From Glandiceps talaboti (Eukaryota; Hemichordata; Enteropneusta; Spengelidae): a stretch of DNA of 64,000 bases. This document shows, one piece after another, positions 50,573-60,219 of the stretch (the stretch's first letter is position 1; every line of letters begins with the position of its first letter). The notes beneath the pieces were generated by a model. The model was given only the letters and a program-made list of their open reading frames with translations. It was not told the DNA's origin and made no database searches. Position numbers and translations under genes: made by a program. The stretch spans positions 21,391,371 to 21,455,370 of the forward strand of contig NC_135558.1 of assembly GCF_964340395.1 (NCBI RefSeq), read 5' to 3'.

Positions 50573-53500
50573 TGTGCGTGTCTGTCTGTGTGTGTGTGTG
50601 TCTGTGTGTGTGTGTCTGTGTGTGTGTGTGTAAAACTTCAACCTTTACAGATCCTACCCAACAACCAAAAGTGACATTCCTCTAAAGTCCTAATAATATT
50701 TTGTATACTATATTATCTTCAATCCCTTGACTTGTAATATTTAGTCTTCCAATAAATTCAATTATTTGGTGAGTGGTTGCCACTGAGCAGTGCCCTCAGT
50801 GCACCAGTATTGAAAAAGGAGGAAACCAGTGTGCCAGGAGAAAACCTGTATTGTTTGGCAATCAGTCAATCTGAGCATCACCCTTCTTACACACAGACTT
50901 GGTTAAATTTTAATCAAACCTAGCCAGCACTGGATATATAGGTTTTGAACTGAGACTGCAGTAGTAAAAGGCATACAAGCTAACCGTTTGACATCTGACA
51001 ACCTATTTTCACTTAGTTGCCAAGTAACATCTCAAAAACTTACAATCTCTTTTTCACCTCTACATATGTACTGTTCATTCAGTGGAACCTTCATGGTTTT
51101 TAGCAGACATGAATGTTTATGAGATGTACACTCAATATTCATGACTCCAAAGAGCTTATTTCCTCAGATAAATAGTCATGAATATTTGGTATACAAGCAT
51201 TTAAAGAATAATCATGTCTGTACCATCATCCAAGTGTGTTAATCTGCTGAAAGAGCAATAGCACAGAAACAGAGTTTCAATTTTGGTGGTTCTTGGCAAA
51301 CAAGCGACAATTATCATGTGAAATATGAAATTATTCCAGAATCCAGAGTTTATGAAAATACCTTTATTTCCTTTAAAAAGCATGTTAGATTCTTAAAGAG
51401 CATCAACTTGTACTACATTTATTTGTAAAGACATAACATGGGGAATTATACTCACTTAGTATAGAGTACCATCAATAACATATAATTAGGTATGAAAACC
51501 ATTGTAGGTAAAGGTTTCATACATTCTTTAAACTGGAAAAGATCAATGAAAGCTATGGGAAAATTGTAGCTTAGTTATTTGGCTATACTTACAATGTCAT
51601 GGGTGAAACACACTCACCATATTTTTCAGGTCAAGGGTCAAACAAGCTCACCATTTCAGGTCAAGGGTCAAACAAACTCACCATACTTTTCAGGTCAAGG
51701 GTCAAACAAACTCACCATACTTTTCAGGTCAAGGGTCAAACAAACTCACCATACTTTTCAGGTCAAGGGTCAAACAAACTCACAATACTTTTCAGGTCAA
51801 GGGTCAAACAAACTCACCATACTTCAGGTAACAGGGTCAAACAAACTCACCATACTTTGCAGGAATGTCTGGATTCAAAAGTCCCAATTCCCATAGTTTC
51901 TTTAGAACGACCCATGGATACTACAGTGAATATAATGTTACATTTTAAGTAAAGCTATACACATTAACAGAAGTGTTTAGTCAAAAATATTGACTGAGAC
52001 TGTTTGTAATTTTTAAAATATACATACAGTAAACTAGATTTAAACTGAATGCCTTCCTTAAGGGTATAGTCTTGCAATTTCATGATTTATGCAAGAAATT
52101 TAGCTCTATATCTGTGATTTTTCAAATCCCAATGAAAGTTAGTTATCAAAAATGTTGTTCAAATGCCTGCCTCCTATTCTCAGCACAGCAAAGCTTGCCA
52201 TCCTCAACTTCACTCGGATTTCATGATCCCCTACATATCCGGGATATGAGCACCCGTTTCCATGGCAAATAATAAACGAAATTCAAACCCACATAAGATT
52301 GCTATAATTACGCATGAGAAAGTTTACAAAGCATCGGAACAGTTTAACAACTTTAATACAGTGAAGTCATACAGTTTATAAGTTGCCCTCCTTCGTCACA
52401 GGGTAAAGTGGGATATGCATAATTTCCTATTTCAACTGACAGACATACTATATGCTCAAAATCCTATATGTTTCACACTCCTTTAATCACTACAGGAAAA
52501 TTGTCAAGATTTTGTTGAGTCACGTGCCCTCACTGTACACTAATTATATAGAGGTCAATGTCACCAGTATTCTTTTTGATACATTGTTGCAAAATGTTCT
52601 TCGTAGGCTAGGCTTGGTCTATTTTCCATATTTTGACCACATACATTTCGGTATAAATTATAGATTATTACACTTGATAAATTTGTCAGAGTGTATTTAT
52701 TTCCTTAGATACGGAACTAGATAAACGATTACAAGCCTTGCAACAAACAGCGGAAGTTTGTTATCGAGAGAAATCAGAAAAGAACACAGTAAAAAGGAGA
52801 TGCTTTGAGGTCAATATAATACTTCCTAAACTAATTCTAATCGAAAATCTAAAAAGATACAATTTCTCTATATTCATCTGCACATTAGTGTGTGAAATTT
52901 GAAAATGATATGTTTTATTGAAATTGAAATGCTGATAAATATTTCACCTGTTTGTGAACTCCGCGTCCATTGTAAACCTATTTTAAGATCTTCTTTGTTC
53001 TCGTGTTTGTCCAGCCAATGGCAATGCAGAGTGCAGATCCAAGGGAAAACACAAAATACCTCTCCCTACATTAATTGCTACTTCAGCGAAGACAACTGCA
53101 GAGCTAATCATGAACAATTAACAAAAAAATTGCGTCATCACACCACTTTAGGCAATGTTTCCTGACCAGAATTAATGACTTTTTTGTGTGTGGCCACCGC
53201 CTATAATTACTGAAATATGCTAATAAATTATCAAAACTTTAAGCTAAATCAATAATATTTTCAGGAGAGATGCAATTTGGTATCGTAAATGTATGTACCT
53301 AATTATATTGAATTTGAAGCTTGCACTCTTGAGATATAGCCTAATTACCGAAAATCTTTAATTACGTAAATTGCTCATTAATATTCATGGAATGTTTACC
53401 AAAACCTAATCAGTTCTTGCCATTACTGTATGGAGCATGTCTACAAAATTTCATTTAAATTAAGTCAGTCATATTTTAAAAAATGGTGATACAGACACAC

Positions 53501-56500
53501 ACAGACACAGACACAGACACAGACACAGACAAAGACACACAGACACAGACACAGACACAGACACAGACACAGACACAGACTTTTCAACCCCTAATGCAAA
53601 ACCTTCCTTACAAAGGGTAGTAAGGAATCTACACAATCTGGTCCTCACATTGTACGCACACAAAGCAATATTGTGTGAACAAACTTAATTTATGTACATA
53701 CTTAACATAAACAGGAGATTTAATATTCAGTCAATCCTGACCAAACTAAACATCAACACAATTGTAGAATATGTTCTGAATAGTAGTGAGTGACTTCATA
53801 TAGACATGGTTTATACATATAGCAGTGTCAGCTGTTACAGTAAGTATATGTAATCACTTAGAAATTAGTTTTAAACATAAGCCATTTTTACAATATCAGG
53901 GATATGACATCACATCGATCACCACAAACAATGTGTGTGAAAACAAACTGACTGAAATCAAAAATTGTACAGTCCTGATTTTACTGACCTCTCCAGTCCT
54001 GTCAAACTCTGCCGCTATTGGAACAATTTCCTCCCTTGTAAATTTATGAACAATATCTCTAATTTGCGTAAGTTCTGGAGACAGTTCTGTAATACATATA
54101 AATTTTGATATAAATATTAATTTTAAGCTAAAATTCACACCCGTATACTTAGTGAAGGTTGCTCTGTTGAAGAATTTGTAAATGTCATTCAAACTAGTAA
54201 TTATAATGTATACATGTACATTATAATTTCAAATGGAATTGTATCATGCTTAACAACCAAACATTTTCAATGTCACTTTATCAACAATAAAAACAAAACT
54301 GTTAAAACAATAGACATAATTATACTACTTTTTGTTCTCCATCAAGTTTAAAGTGACCATTAAAGGCTTATGGAGGAGGGATGGTATTTATTTGTGATAT
54401 TTATTTTGTAAAACAACTTTGATTTTCTACTGAAAAAAATGATATAAAACAACATAGATAAAGCCTAAAAACCCCACTAAATTTGCAAAAAGTTTGTTTA
54501 CAAATCACTTCCTATATGTTAACTAGAACATGTTTTATACATTGTTCAGTGTCTTCCAATTATTGTGTTATACACACAGATTTGGTCCAATATTTTTATA
54601 CATTATAACTCTCACATGTTATACAGATATATAAGGGTATAATGATGTCATTCATATACATAATAACTCATCTTTTGTTATATAGATATGAATGAAAGTT
54701 TAGCTAATATTATTTTCATATTTTTATCCAAATGACAAGGGGTTTGACTGAAGTTAGATGTGATGTAGCATGCTATTTTGAGTTAAATATGCATGTAGCG
54801 TTAATAAAGAACTTGTATATGTACAACTCTGGTAATTATGAGTTAAACGACATAATGAAATTTAATGATATCTGGCAAATAATTCTCCCTTGACATAGAA
54901 ATGTCTTACCAAATGACAACCCTGCTGTTTGATACTCATGTGTTAGTTCTTGACTGAAGCCAGAGACAGAAGCCTTGTGATGCACAACTGTAGCATGTGT
55001 TACTCTGTTAAAGCCCTGGGTGGGAAAAGGGAGAGGGAGAGAAATTAGTGAAATCAATATGCCAGACACTAACAGAACTTGATGTACTACACCTGTGCAA
55101 GACTCTACTGCAATTGCATGTTTACAACTACCACTCAGTGGTACCAGATATTCAGAATCCGTGGAAGGTGGTGGGAAGGGTGATGGGGGTGGGGGGTTGG
55201 TAAGGGAAAATGTTTAAAGTAAATCTGAAAAAAAATTATTTCCAAAGTAACACACATCCAGTGCTGTGTGAAAACACTGATTTTCCAAAATATATAGAAG
55301 TTAGTTGACATTAGTTTTCTACTTTTAATTAGAGAACTTTTACAATTTCAATTTCAAGACAGCATGGTACCTTTTGGTAGTTCTTCTAAGTGATAGCATA
55401 ACAAATTGATGGTCACATTCGTCATTTGTACTGCCTTGCATTTCTGTAAGACTTGGTTGAATTAAACTAAAGCATCATGGAGATCTGTGCATGGGAACAT
55501 GGCAATTAGGCTAAAATGAAATTTAAAAAATTGTTTCCAATAACAACATGACTTCAATAATGTAGGTAGACCTGTCAGAATTTTATTTTATTTTAATTTT
55601 ACTTTACTTTAATTTTTAAAAATTAGTTTGACCTTAAGATAAGAAGCTCGTCGGTCATTATATGTTCATGAGAGTCTGATGAGGTGTAAAAGAAGTCATG
55701 AAGACAATTACTATAATGAACACATTATGCAAACTGTACTGTTATAGTCTAAAAAGACCTGGTTTCTCTCTGGAATACAATTTTTTAAAAAGTTCATACT
55801 ATAGCTATGCCAAGTAAAGTTCAGTAGTTTGTACATGTATGATAAATCAACACATTAGGGGATCAATAGTTAAAAAACTAAATTCTTTTAGGCCTCAGAC
55901 CCCTTCACCCCATCCCTTCTAACTAAATTGGTCCACATTTAAAATTGTTGCATACAGCACAATCAATTTCAAATCAGTATGTAGTATTATGTAGTGCTAT
56001 GAATACAAAGCCAGTATGTAGTAGTATGTAGTGCTATGAATACAAAGCCAGTATGTAGTAGTATGTAGTGCTATGAATACAAAGCCAGTATGTATAGTGA
56101 GGAAAAAATAGCTCTTTTATTGGCACTACTATGTATTTTAATGCCAGGCATTTACTACATGTATAACTAAAATTCTTCCATTTTTTCAATGTCAGAAATG
56201 TTTGTATTGGGGTACAAAACAGATTTCATTATAAAAGTAAAATCTTCTTGATACATGTAGGATGAGACCTCCTCCCTCACCTCCACCCCACACTAAAAGA
56301 ATTTAGTTTTTATCCTACATTGAACTATTGATCTCACCCCTAAATGTATGAGGGGGGGAATGTCGCTCCAAGCATGGACAAAATTCAACCAGGTTGTATG
56401 GTAGTTGGGTTTCAGATCACCAAATATATGTGGTATGATCGCACCGCATATGACCAAAAATGTATGGAAACTAGACTGAATATGTATATACATTCATGGA

Positions 56501-57813
56501 CATTGAATATCCAATATCTAGACACAGGCTAGGCCAGGCACTTTCAGTCACAGTGTTTGCCACATATTATTTCAAAATGTGTCTCACCCTAGATTAGTTA
56601 TATTTTATGCACAATTCAACATGGTCAGGTCAATGGAGGTACGGATTTTAGAGTCAGTCCATGTCCAGTAAATGTTAATTTAAGTATTTCATTTCTTACG
56701 TGTTACGTGTACAGCTACACATGCAAGTTTTATGCACAAGATAACACAATGCAACTCATGGCATGGTGTCTAGTATAGAGAAGTCATTTCTAACAAAACT
56801 GTAGTTTAAAGGTGGCCATAGTGCAGTGTTGTGACTCAATGTCATATGCATGGGATGTATCAAGAGACAAAGAGGTTATGTTATATTTGAATGTATATTA
56901 ATAGCTATTCATTGTTTTGGTTCATTTTATGCACACAGTTGTTTAATAAATGTATGGAAACTTAAGTACAGCAGTGTGGCTCATGATTTTCTTTAGTTGA
57001 AAATAATGTGAACCCCCTCCCTTTATTCACTATGTAAAAATGGTGAACCCCTTCATTGAGACCCAAATTGAGGTGACATGGGGGGGGGGGGGGTACTCCC
57101 GTAGAAAGGGTATATATGTATGTTCCGCAGTTTTGACTCATGTAGACTTTTGAGTCTTGATTTTTAAAGCATTATGTAGAGATATGACCCACCTCTTTAA
57201 ATACACATACGACTTTTGACCCCATATTTTGAACAAGGTTGTTTCCATGGGTTGTTTTCAGTCATCTTTATCGGAAGTAGGTACTCCTCCCCCAACCCCC
57301 AGGCAGCCAATGAACTTCACCCTGAAGTGTAGACTTTTGTCCCCTGTGTCTGGCTAAAATGTAGACTTCTGACTCCTACTTTTGTAGAGTTTGTAATTGT
57401 CATTTTTGTCCACCTGGATACATATTCATTACCCACCCGAGTACCCCCCCCCCCAGCCATAAAAACTGATCGCTCCCTAACTACCCAAACTAGAAATCAC
57501 ATATGGTAAACAAATCTACCTACCCCGCCTATTCTACAATTGAGTATAACCGACACCACATATTTTTTATTAGGACTTACCTGATTTGGTCAGCCAAATG
57601 AACCTAATTATTTGAGCCCCCCCCCCCCCTCCAATCAGTGTAGTGACCTCTATATAGCCATAGTACAGCCGAAGTTCGAAGTGTTTCGTGTTGTTAGTGT
57701 ACGTACGGAACACACCATAAAATCATGATGTGCCAGCTTTTACACTCATAGTGCAAGTGACGACAGGAGCTTACCCGTATGGATGCCAACTTCCCCAATT
57801 TTCTGAGAGACAT
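34582..57813 (-). CDS. ACADM: Medium-chain acyl-CoA dehydrogenase, copy 2 (11 coding exons)
   Basis: Same enzyme family and exon plan as copy 1, on the opposite strand and converging with it. Exons in transcript order: 57775-57813, 54910-55015, 53989-54086, 51851-51920, 49655-49755, 47931-48011, 47573-47812, 43733-43873, 40584-40679, 38591-38839, 34582-34662. These give 433 codons plus TAG with all phases intact. The catalytic Glu is E410, but in ILEGT rather than IYEGT. Other departures from copies 1 and 3: [12 protein letters not shown] (166-177) in place of [21 protein letters not shown] in place of GQRCSDTRG, and [11 protein letters not shown] at the pocket helix. There is no stop or frameshift, so it is probably expressed. 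The cluster of changes at normally conserved sites suggests altered substrate use or relaxed constraint. The gene spans 23 kb because its introns are full of repeats. Confidence 0.93.
35180..36614 (-). mobile_element. Dispersed repeat family A, copy A-3 (intron 10 of copy 2)
   Basis: Inverted copy: GCCAATGGCGCTGTAGCAC at the low end, about five GTTGCTATGGGCGTGG modules, the ATTTGCATATCA body, a CA/GCAC microsatellite (36485-36548) and the terminal hairpin at 36576-36614. It lies in the transcribed orientation of copy 2, as A-1 does in copy 1. Confidence 0.75.
36935..37330. mobile_element. Dispersed repeat family B, rearranged copy
   Basis: The GTAATAAAGTGGTTAGTGG part is in + orientation (37015-37330), while the GGAAGAGCTGAA end is inverted just before it (36935-37005). 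Compared with 23313-23775 the two halves are flipped. Confidence 0.5.
37340..37929 (-). mobile_element. Dispersed repeat family A, truncated copy A-4
   Basis: Keeps the ATTTGCATATCA body, a CAGA microsatellite (37852-37878) and the terminal hairpin (37893-37927) but lacks the CACGCC modules. Its hairpin end abuts the 21-bp minisatellite. Confidence 0.7.
37932..38450. repeat. 21-bp minisatellite, about 24 copies (intron 10 of copy 2)
   Basis: Units of about 21 bp with ACATGTATGCTATGTGGAAT repeat with many point variants (CATGG, CGTGG, AATGTTATG). Frames stay open because the unit is a multiple of three; not coding. The array ends 20 bp from the duplicated exon 10 fragment. Confidence 0.93.
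38471..38512 (-). pseudogene. Duplicated 3' end of ACADM exon 10 with its donor
   Basis: The minus strand reads GTAGAGAAACTG AGG AGAGATGCCAAGATATTCCAG followed by GTAT, matching the last 38 nt of exon 10 plus the 5' splice site, with Met to Arg at one codon. About 80 bp of intron 10 sequence, including poly-G, separates it from the real exon 10. A local direct duplication carried the exon end and donor together. No clear acceptor precedes it, so it is probably not an exon, but it is a potential decoy donor. Confidence 0.85.
38591..38839 (-). CDS. ACADM: ACADM copy 2, exon 10
   Basis: Residues 325-407 with [16 protein letters not shown] and LMRDAKIFQ. It is 98.8 percent identical to copy 1 exon 10 (3 changes in 249 nt), and the similarity runs about 75 bp into the intron up to GACACG. 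The intron upstream is unrelated between copies. Confidence 0.96.
39186..40560 (-). mobile_element. Dispersed repeat family A, copy A-5, next to the exon 9 donor
   Basis: Five GTTGCTATGG(G/A)..GTGGTC modules, then the body with ACCAAATTTCA and TTTTGGAGTTT, then an AGAC/AGAT microsatellite ending CCTATAGCACTACTTAACT. The terminal hairpin is incomplete. The end lies about 20 bp from the exon 9 donor of copy 2. Confidence 0.7.
40584..40679 (-). CDS. ACADM: ACADM copy 2, exon 9
   Basis: Encodes [20 protein letters not shown], then [12 protein letters not shown] (293-324). Donor GTAAAC, weaker than that of copy 1. About 83 percent identical to copy 1 exon 9 by eye. Confidence 0.95.
41045..43020. 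mobile_element. Long-TIR non-autonomous element, about 1.9 kb (intron 8 of copy 2)
   Basis: The left arm runs GTCAGTACAAAATGCAGGCC, then a CAGGT/CAGGTACAGG run, then TTTTTGGATTCACATTCGGA. The right arm is its reverse complement (ATCTTTGGATCCAAATGTGA, ACCTGACCTGACC, TGCATTTTGTACC). Comparison of the right arm with the left arm of the short copy at 32200 extends the match to about 150 bp. Both outer flanks are rich in CAGTA units. No transposase frame is seen. Superfamily not assigned. Confidence 0.65.
43733..43873 (-). CDS. ACADM: ACADM copy 2, exon 8
   Basis: Residues 246-292: [27 protein letters not shown] and AFDKTRPT. The 60 nt at 43770-43829 are identical to copy 3 (62211-62270) but differ from copy 1 at about eight positions. 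Gln to Leu in the QRCSD motif is unique to this copy. Confidence 0.95.
44013..44133. repeat. 19-bp minisatellite, about 6 copies
   Basis: Unit CACTGCATACAGACAATTT with ACAC variants, in intron 7 of copy 2. Confidence 0.9.
44378..44750. repeat. About 90-bp tandem repeat with poly-C tracts, 4 copies
   Basis: Each unit has a C run of 10-16 bases followed by TATACATATATATGTAG, TAATTAATCTGTATGAA, CACATCAGTC and ATGGTTATCAT. The C run varies in length between units. Confidence 0.9.
44850..45018. repeat. GC-rich short-unit minisatellite (CAACCCGCAGTGGCCCG)
   Basis: About ten variants of a 15-17 bp unit built from AACCCGCA and GGCCCGCA. It is conspicuously GC- and CpG-rich in an AT-rich intron. Confidence 0.85.
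45312..45418. repeat. 16-bp perfect inverted repeat
   Basis: TATTTAGTTAATGATA at about 45317 is exactly reverse-complemented by TATCATTAACTAAATA near 45403. The arms are about 70 bp apart and could be the ends of a small element. Confidence 0.5.
45620..45872. repeat. About 64-bp tandem repeat, 4 copies
   Basis: Units contain CAACACATGACCTAG, a variable middle, and GGTATACCACCTGAGA. Copies are diverged by substitutions and small indels. Confidence 0.85.
46460..46737 (-). mobile_element. GGCCTA-TIR MITE, diverged copy (intron 7 of copy 2)
   Basis: Shares TTCAAATTGATGTCAGTTTC, ACACTTCACAATTTTC and GTAACTGGAACCAAACA with the copies at 24072 and 27660. Diverged and lacking intact ends. Confidence 0.6.
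46807..47345. repeat. 45-bp minisatellite, 12 copies (intron 7 of copy 2)
   Basis: A highly uniform 45-bp unit with TATGTTCACTGTGTACGCAG and ATGTGGGATCTATGTGTATG. Units are almost identical apart from one insertion (GGTAAATG) and two GTTATG variants, so the expansion is recent. Open frames of 15-residue repeats occur on both strands but have no coding context. Confidence 0.95.
47573..47812 (-). CDS. ACADM: ACADM copy 2, exon 7
   Basis: Residues 166-245: [15 protein letters not shown], then [13 protein letters not shown], ending PGLQPGKQ. Six of the 18 differences from copy 1 fall in the first 15 nt. Ala169 breaks the usual hydrophobic position of signature 1 ([GAC]-[LIVM]-[ST]-E). Confidence 0.96.
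47931..48011 (-). CDS. ACADM: ACADM copy 2, exon 6
   Basis: Residues 139-165, starting [20 protein letters not shown]. The intron to exon 7 is only 118 bp, the shortest in this gene. Confidence 0.95.
48175..49050 (-). mobile_element. Dispersed repeat family A, copy A-6 (intron 5 of copy 2)
   Basis: Two GTTGCTATGGGCGTGGTC modules, the ATTTGCATAT body, a CA/CAGA microsatellite (48937-48997) and an intact terminal hairpin (49014-49048). A GGCCTA MITE end fragment follows at 49060-49105. Confidence 0.75.
49505..49668 (-). repeat. 26/29-bp minisatellite containing the exon 5 donor, copy 2
   Basis: Six or so units of CATACG(C/T)CATGTAAACTAAT plus GCTAAA(TAA). On the coding strand each unit reads AGTTTACATGGC then GTATGT, that is the last 12 nt of exon 5 plus its donor. 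The exon itself overlaps the last unit (49655-49668). Outlying relatives lie at 49240-49295. Copy 1 intron 5 has no such array. Confidence 0.85.
49655..49755 (-). CDS. ACADM: ACADM copy 2, exon 5
   Basis: Residues 105-138. The first 74 nt follow copy 1 closely; the last 27 nt encode LPLLGSLHG where copy 1 has TAALANSLG. The 101-nt length, phase and GTATGT donor are all kept, so this is read as a compensated pair of small indels plus substitutions. The alternative donor GTAGTT at 49667 would shift the frame, so I prefer 49655. The changed helix lines the acyl pocket. Confidence 0.8.
50049..50235. repeat. About 53-bp tandem repeat, 3 copies, with inverted end
   Basis: Units hold AGTCCAAAATATGTGAAG, GATCACAGT and ACATACAGTAATAT. 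Just after, CACATATTTTGGAC is the reverse complement of the unit start, so the array can fold back. Confidence 0.85.
50488..50631. repeat. (GT)n/(CTGT)n microsatellite (intron 4 of copy 2)
   Basis: Pure GT for about 80 bp, then GT with CTGT interruptions. Confidence 0.96.
51600..51863 (-). repeat. Splice-donor-bearing minisatellite, exon 4/intron 4 of copy 2
   Basis: On the coding strand, units of about 33 bp read CCTGAAAAGTATG then GTGAGTTTGTTTGACC. Besides the true donor (51850) about seven further GTGAGT copies follow in the intron; one unit has TATT before GTGAGT and one lost part of the exon-like piece. As in copy 1, the exon frame meets TGA five codons past the true donor. The array is shared with copy 1, so it predates the duplication or was copied by conversion. 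Confidence 0.92.
51851..51920 (-). CDS. ACADM: ACADM copy 2, exon 4
   Basis: Encodes [23 protein letters not shown] (82-104) plus the first base of Gly105. Four changes in 70 nt relative to copy 1. Confidence 0.95.
53000..53120 (+). repeat. Short dispersed repeat shared with 18136-18225
   Basis: TTTGTCCAGCC, AGTGCAGATCC, ACACAAA, CCTCCCTAC and GCGAAGACAACTGCAGAG occur in the same order in intron 2 of copy 1 (there beside a GT run) and here in intron 3 of copy 2. The introns are not equivalent, so this is a dispersed repeat of about 110 bp. Confidence 0.6.
53265..53600. mobile_element. Dispersed repeat family C copy with (CAGACA)n tail
   Basis: Contains TTGAGATATAGCCTAATTAC, TTAATTACGTAAATTGC and a CAGACA microsatellite (53494-53580). 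Related modules lie at 13490-13650, 39000-39080 and 60290-61230. Confidence 0.55.
53989..54086 (-). CDS. ACADM: ACADM copy 2, exon 3
   Basis: Encodes [16 protein letters not shown] through EFDRTGE (49-81). Diverged from copy 1 in its first 40 nt, then identical through the exon end and 16 nt of intron (53973-54046). Confidence 0.94.
54910..55015 (-). CDS. ACADM: ACADM copy 2, exon 2
   Basis: Encodes [20 protein letters not shown], then [15 protein letters not shown], the rest of the presequence. It is 106 nt, two codons longer than in copy 1. Acceptor TTCCCACCCAG. Confidence 0.92.
55975..56096. repeat. 37-bp tandem repeat, 3 copies (intron 1 of copy 2)
   Basis: Units hold AGTATGTAGTAGTATGTAG then TGCTATGAATACAAAGCC, nearly identical. 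Confidence 0.9.
57775..57813 (-). CDS. ACADM: ACADM copy 2, exon 1
   Basis: Encodes [13 protein letters not shown] with donor GTAAGC. The ATG follows the same GGGACAAC context as copy 1. Confidence 0.9.
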
Positions 57814-57997
57814 GTTGTCCCAATTATGATGTACCCATAGAAAACAATATCTGCACACCTTCTGACTAAAAACGTTCGTTGGTCTTGAACGATTACGGAC
57901 TAGACGCCACACCGAGAATTTGCCAAGCTACGTTTACGTTTGTCCTGAGTTGACCTCTCACCTATATTAAAGGTCAAAGTGCGACACAAGCAGCGCA

Positions 57998-57998
<1 letters not shown>
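57814..57998 (-). promoter_or_regulatory. Promoter/5'UTR block of ACADM copy 2 with AGGTCA half-sites
   Basis: Aligned with 16920-17092 of copy 1. TGACCT (57951-57956) and AGGTCA (57971-57976) form an everted pair with a 14-bp spacer, and AGGTCAAAGT resembles the start of a DR1 element. The half-sites are kept in both copies although spacing differs by 2 bp. Nuclear-receptor control is inferred by analogy with human ACADM. Confidence 0.55.
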
Positions 57999-58917
<919 letters not shown>

Positions 58918-59097
58918 TGGGTTGAACCCCCATATCGTTGTTATCCTCCACTTTTAGCCATATTGAACTTCCATATCGTTATGATCTAATTCGTCAATAT
59001 TATCAATAACCTCCACTTTTAGCCATGTTGAACCTCCATATCGTTATGATTTAATTGGTCAATATTATCAATAACCTCCACTTTTAGCCATGTTCAA
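58918..59097 (-). repeat. Tandem repeat of the ACADM copy 3 C-terminal codons and stop
   Basis: On the coding strand the exon 11 end (AACATGGCTAAAAGTGGAGG, TTATTGATAATATTGAC) is followed by a second copy about 67 bp downstream and a third, diverged one. The spacer ATCATAACGATATGGAGGTT is part of the unit. The duplicated stop-codon region lies in the 3' UTR. Confidence 0.88.
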
Positions 59098-59148
59098 CCA
59101 TTCTCTTGATATGATAACTCTCTGGATCTGAGATGTTCCCTCATAGAT
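59068..59148 (-). CDS. ACADM: ACADM copy 3, exon 11 and stop
   Basis: Encodes [20 protein letters not shown], then AKSGGY and TGA. The catalytic Glu is intact. The tail differs from copies 1 and 2, and the coding end is the first unit of a tandem repeat. Confidence 0.94.
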   Translation of the reverse strand: MYEGTSQIQRVIISREWLNMAKSGGY

Positions 59149-60159
59149 CTAAACACAAATTGATAAATCTCATTAGATGAAAAATGACATTTGATTTTCC
59201 TTTTCTTATATCTTTTGCTTCTTTGGATTTTGTAATGAAATAAACGCCGATACTGCATATTATATTCGTTGCTAGCACAGCTTACAAATACTATGCATAT
59301 TTATTTTCGGATACACTGGCTACAACAGTCACGGATAGGTTTTGAACATTATATTTATAAGAGGTAAACTTGCTTCTTTGGTATTAGCTCTCAAAATATA
59401 CAGTATAATTGCTTTATCAAAAAATGACAATCACAGAAAAGACATGTTGGGATTGGGGTGTAAAGGAAAGCTACTTTTGATAGCCTATACGTGTTACAAT
59501 AGGTCAATAGTTTGTTATTATCGACATAATTTATCATCTTAAATTTACTCACTTAAATGTTCAAAGGGTGACATTCCAGACCTCAACGTACAATAACTTT
59601 TTTATCGTAAATCAAAAACTTACCTGAAATATCTTGGCATCTCTCATTAGTTTTTCTACAGGATATTCACTATTGAATCCACACCCACCAAATATCTGTA
59701 CAGCATCACTAGCTGCTTTATTGGCCACATCTGAAGCCATAGCTTTGGCAATTGATGCAAAGTATGTGTTACGTTCTCCCTGATCAGTTTGTAAGGCTGC
59801 CTTGTAAGTTAGAAGTCTTGAGGCCTCAATACCCATTGCCATTTCAGCCAACATAAATGCCACTGCTTGATGCTGTAATTTTATAATGGTGTATGAGTTA
59901 GCTTGAAAAAATAAATTATTCTAATCAGAAAACCTATGGGGAAATGCATCAGTTCGAAAATTCCTTGGTTGGCTTTGAAGATCAAAGGATCATAGTGCTC
60001 ACCAAGTTTTTACTCTTTGTTTTGCTACCTTTATACACCATTCATTTTTAACTTCCGTAAGGGAAGGTTATAATTTAGGGATGATAGGCATGTGTGTGTC
60101 TGTACTGTGTGTGTCTGTGTCTGTGTCTGTGTCTGTGTGTATGTGTGTGTGTCTGTGAG

Positions 60160-60219
<60 letters not shown>

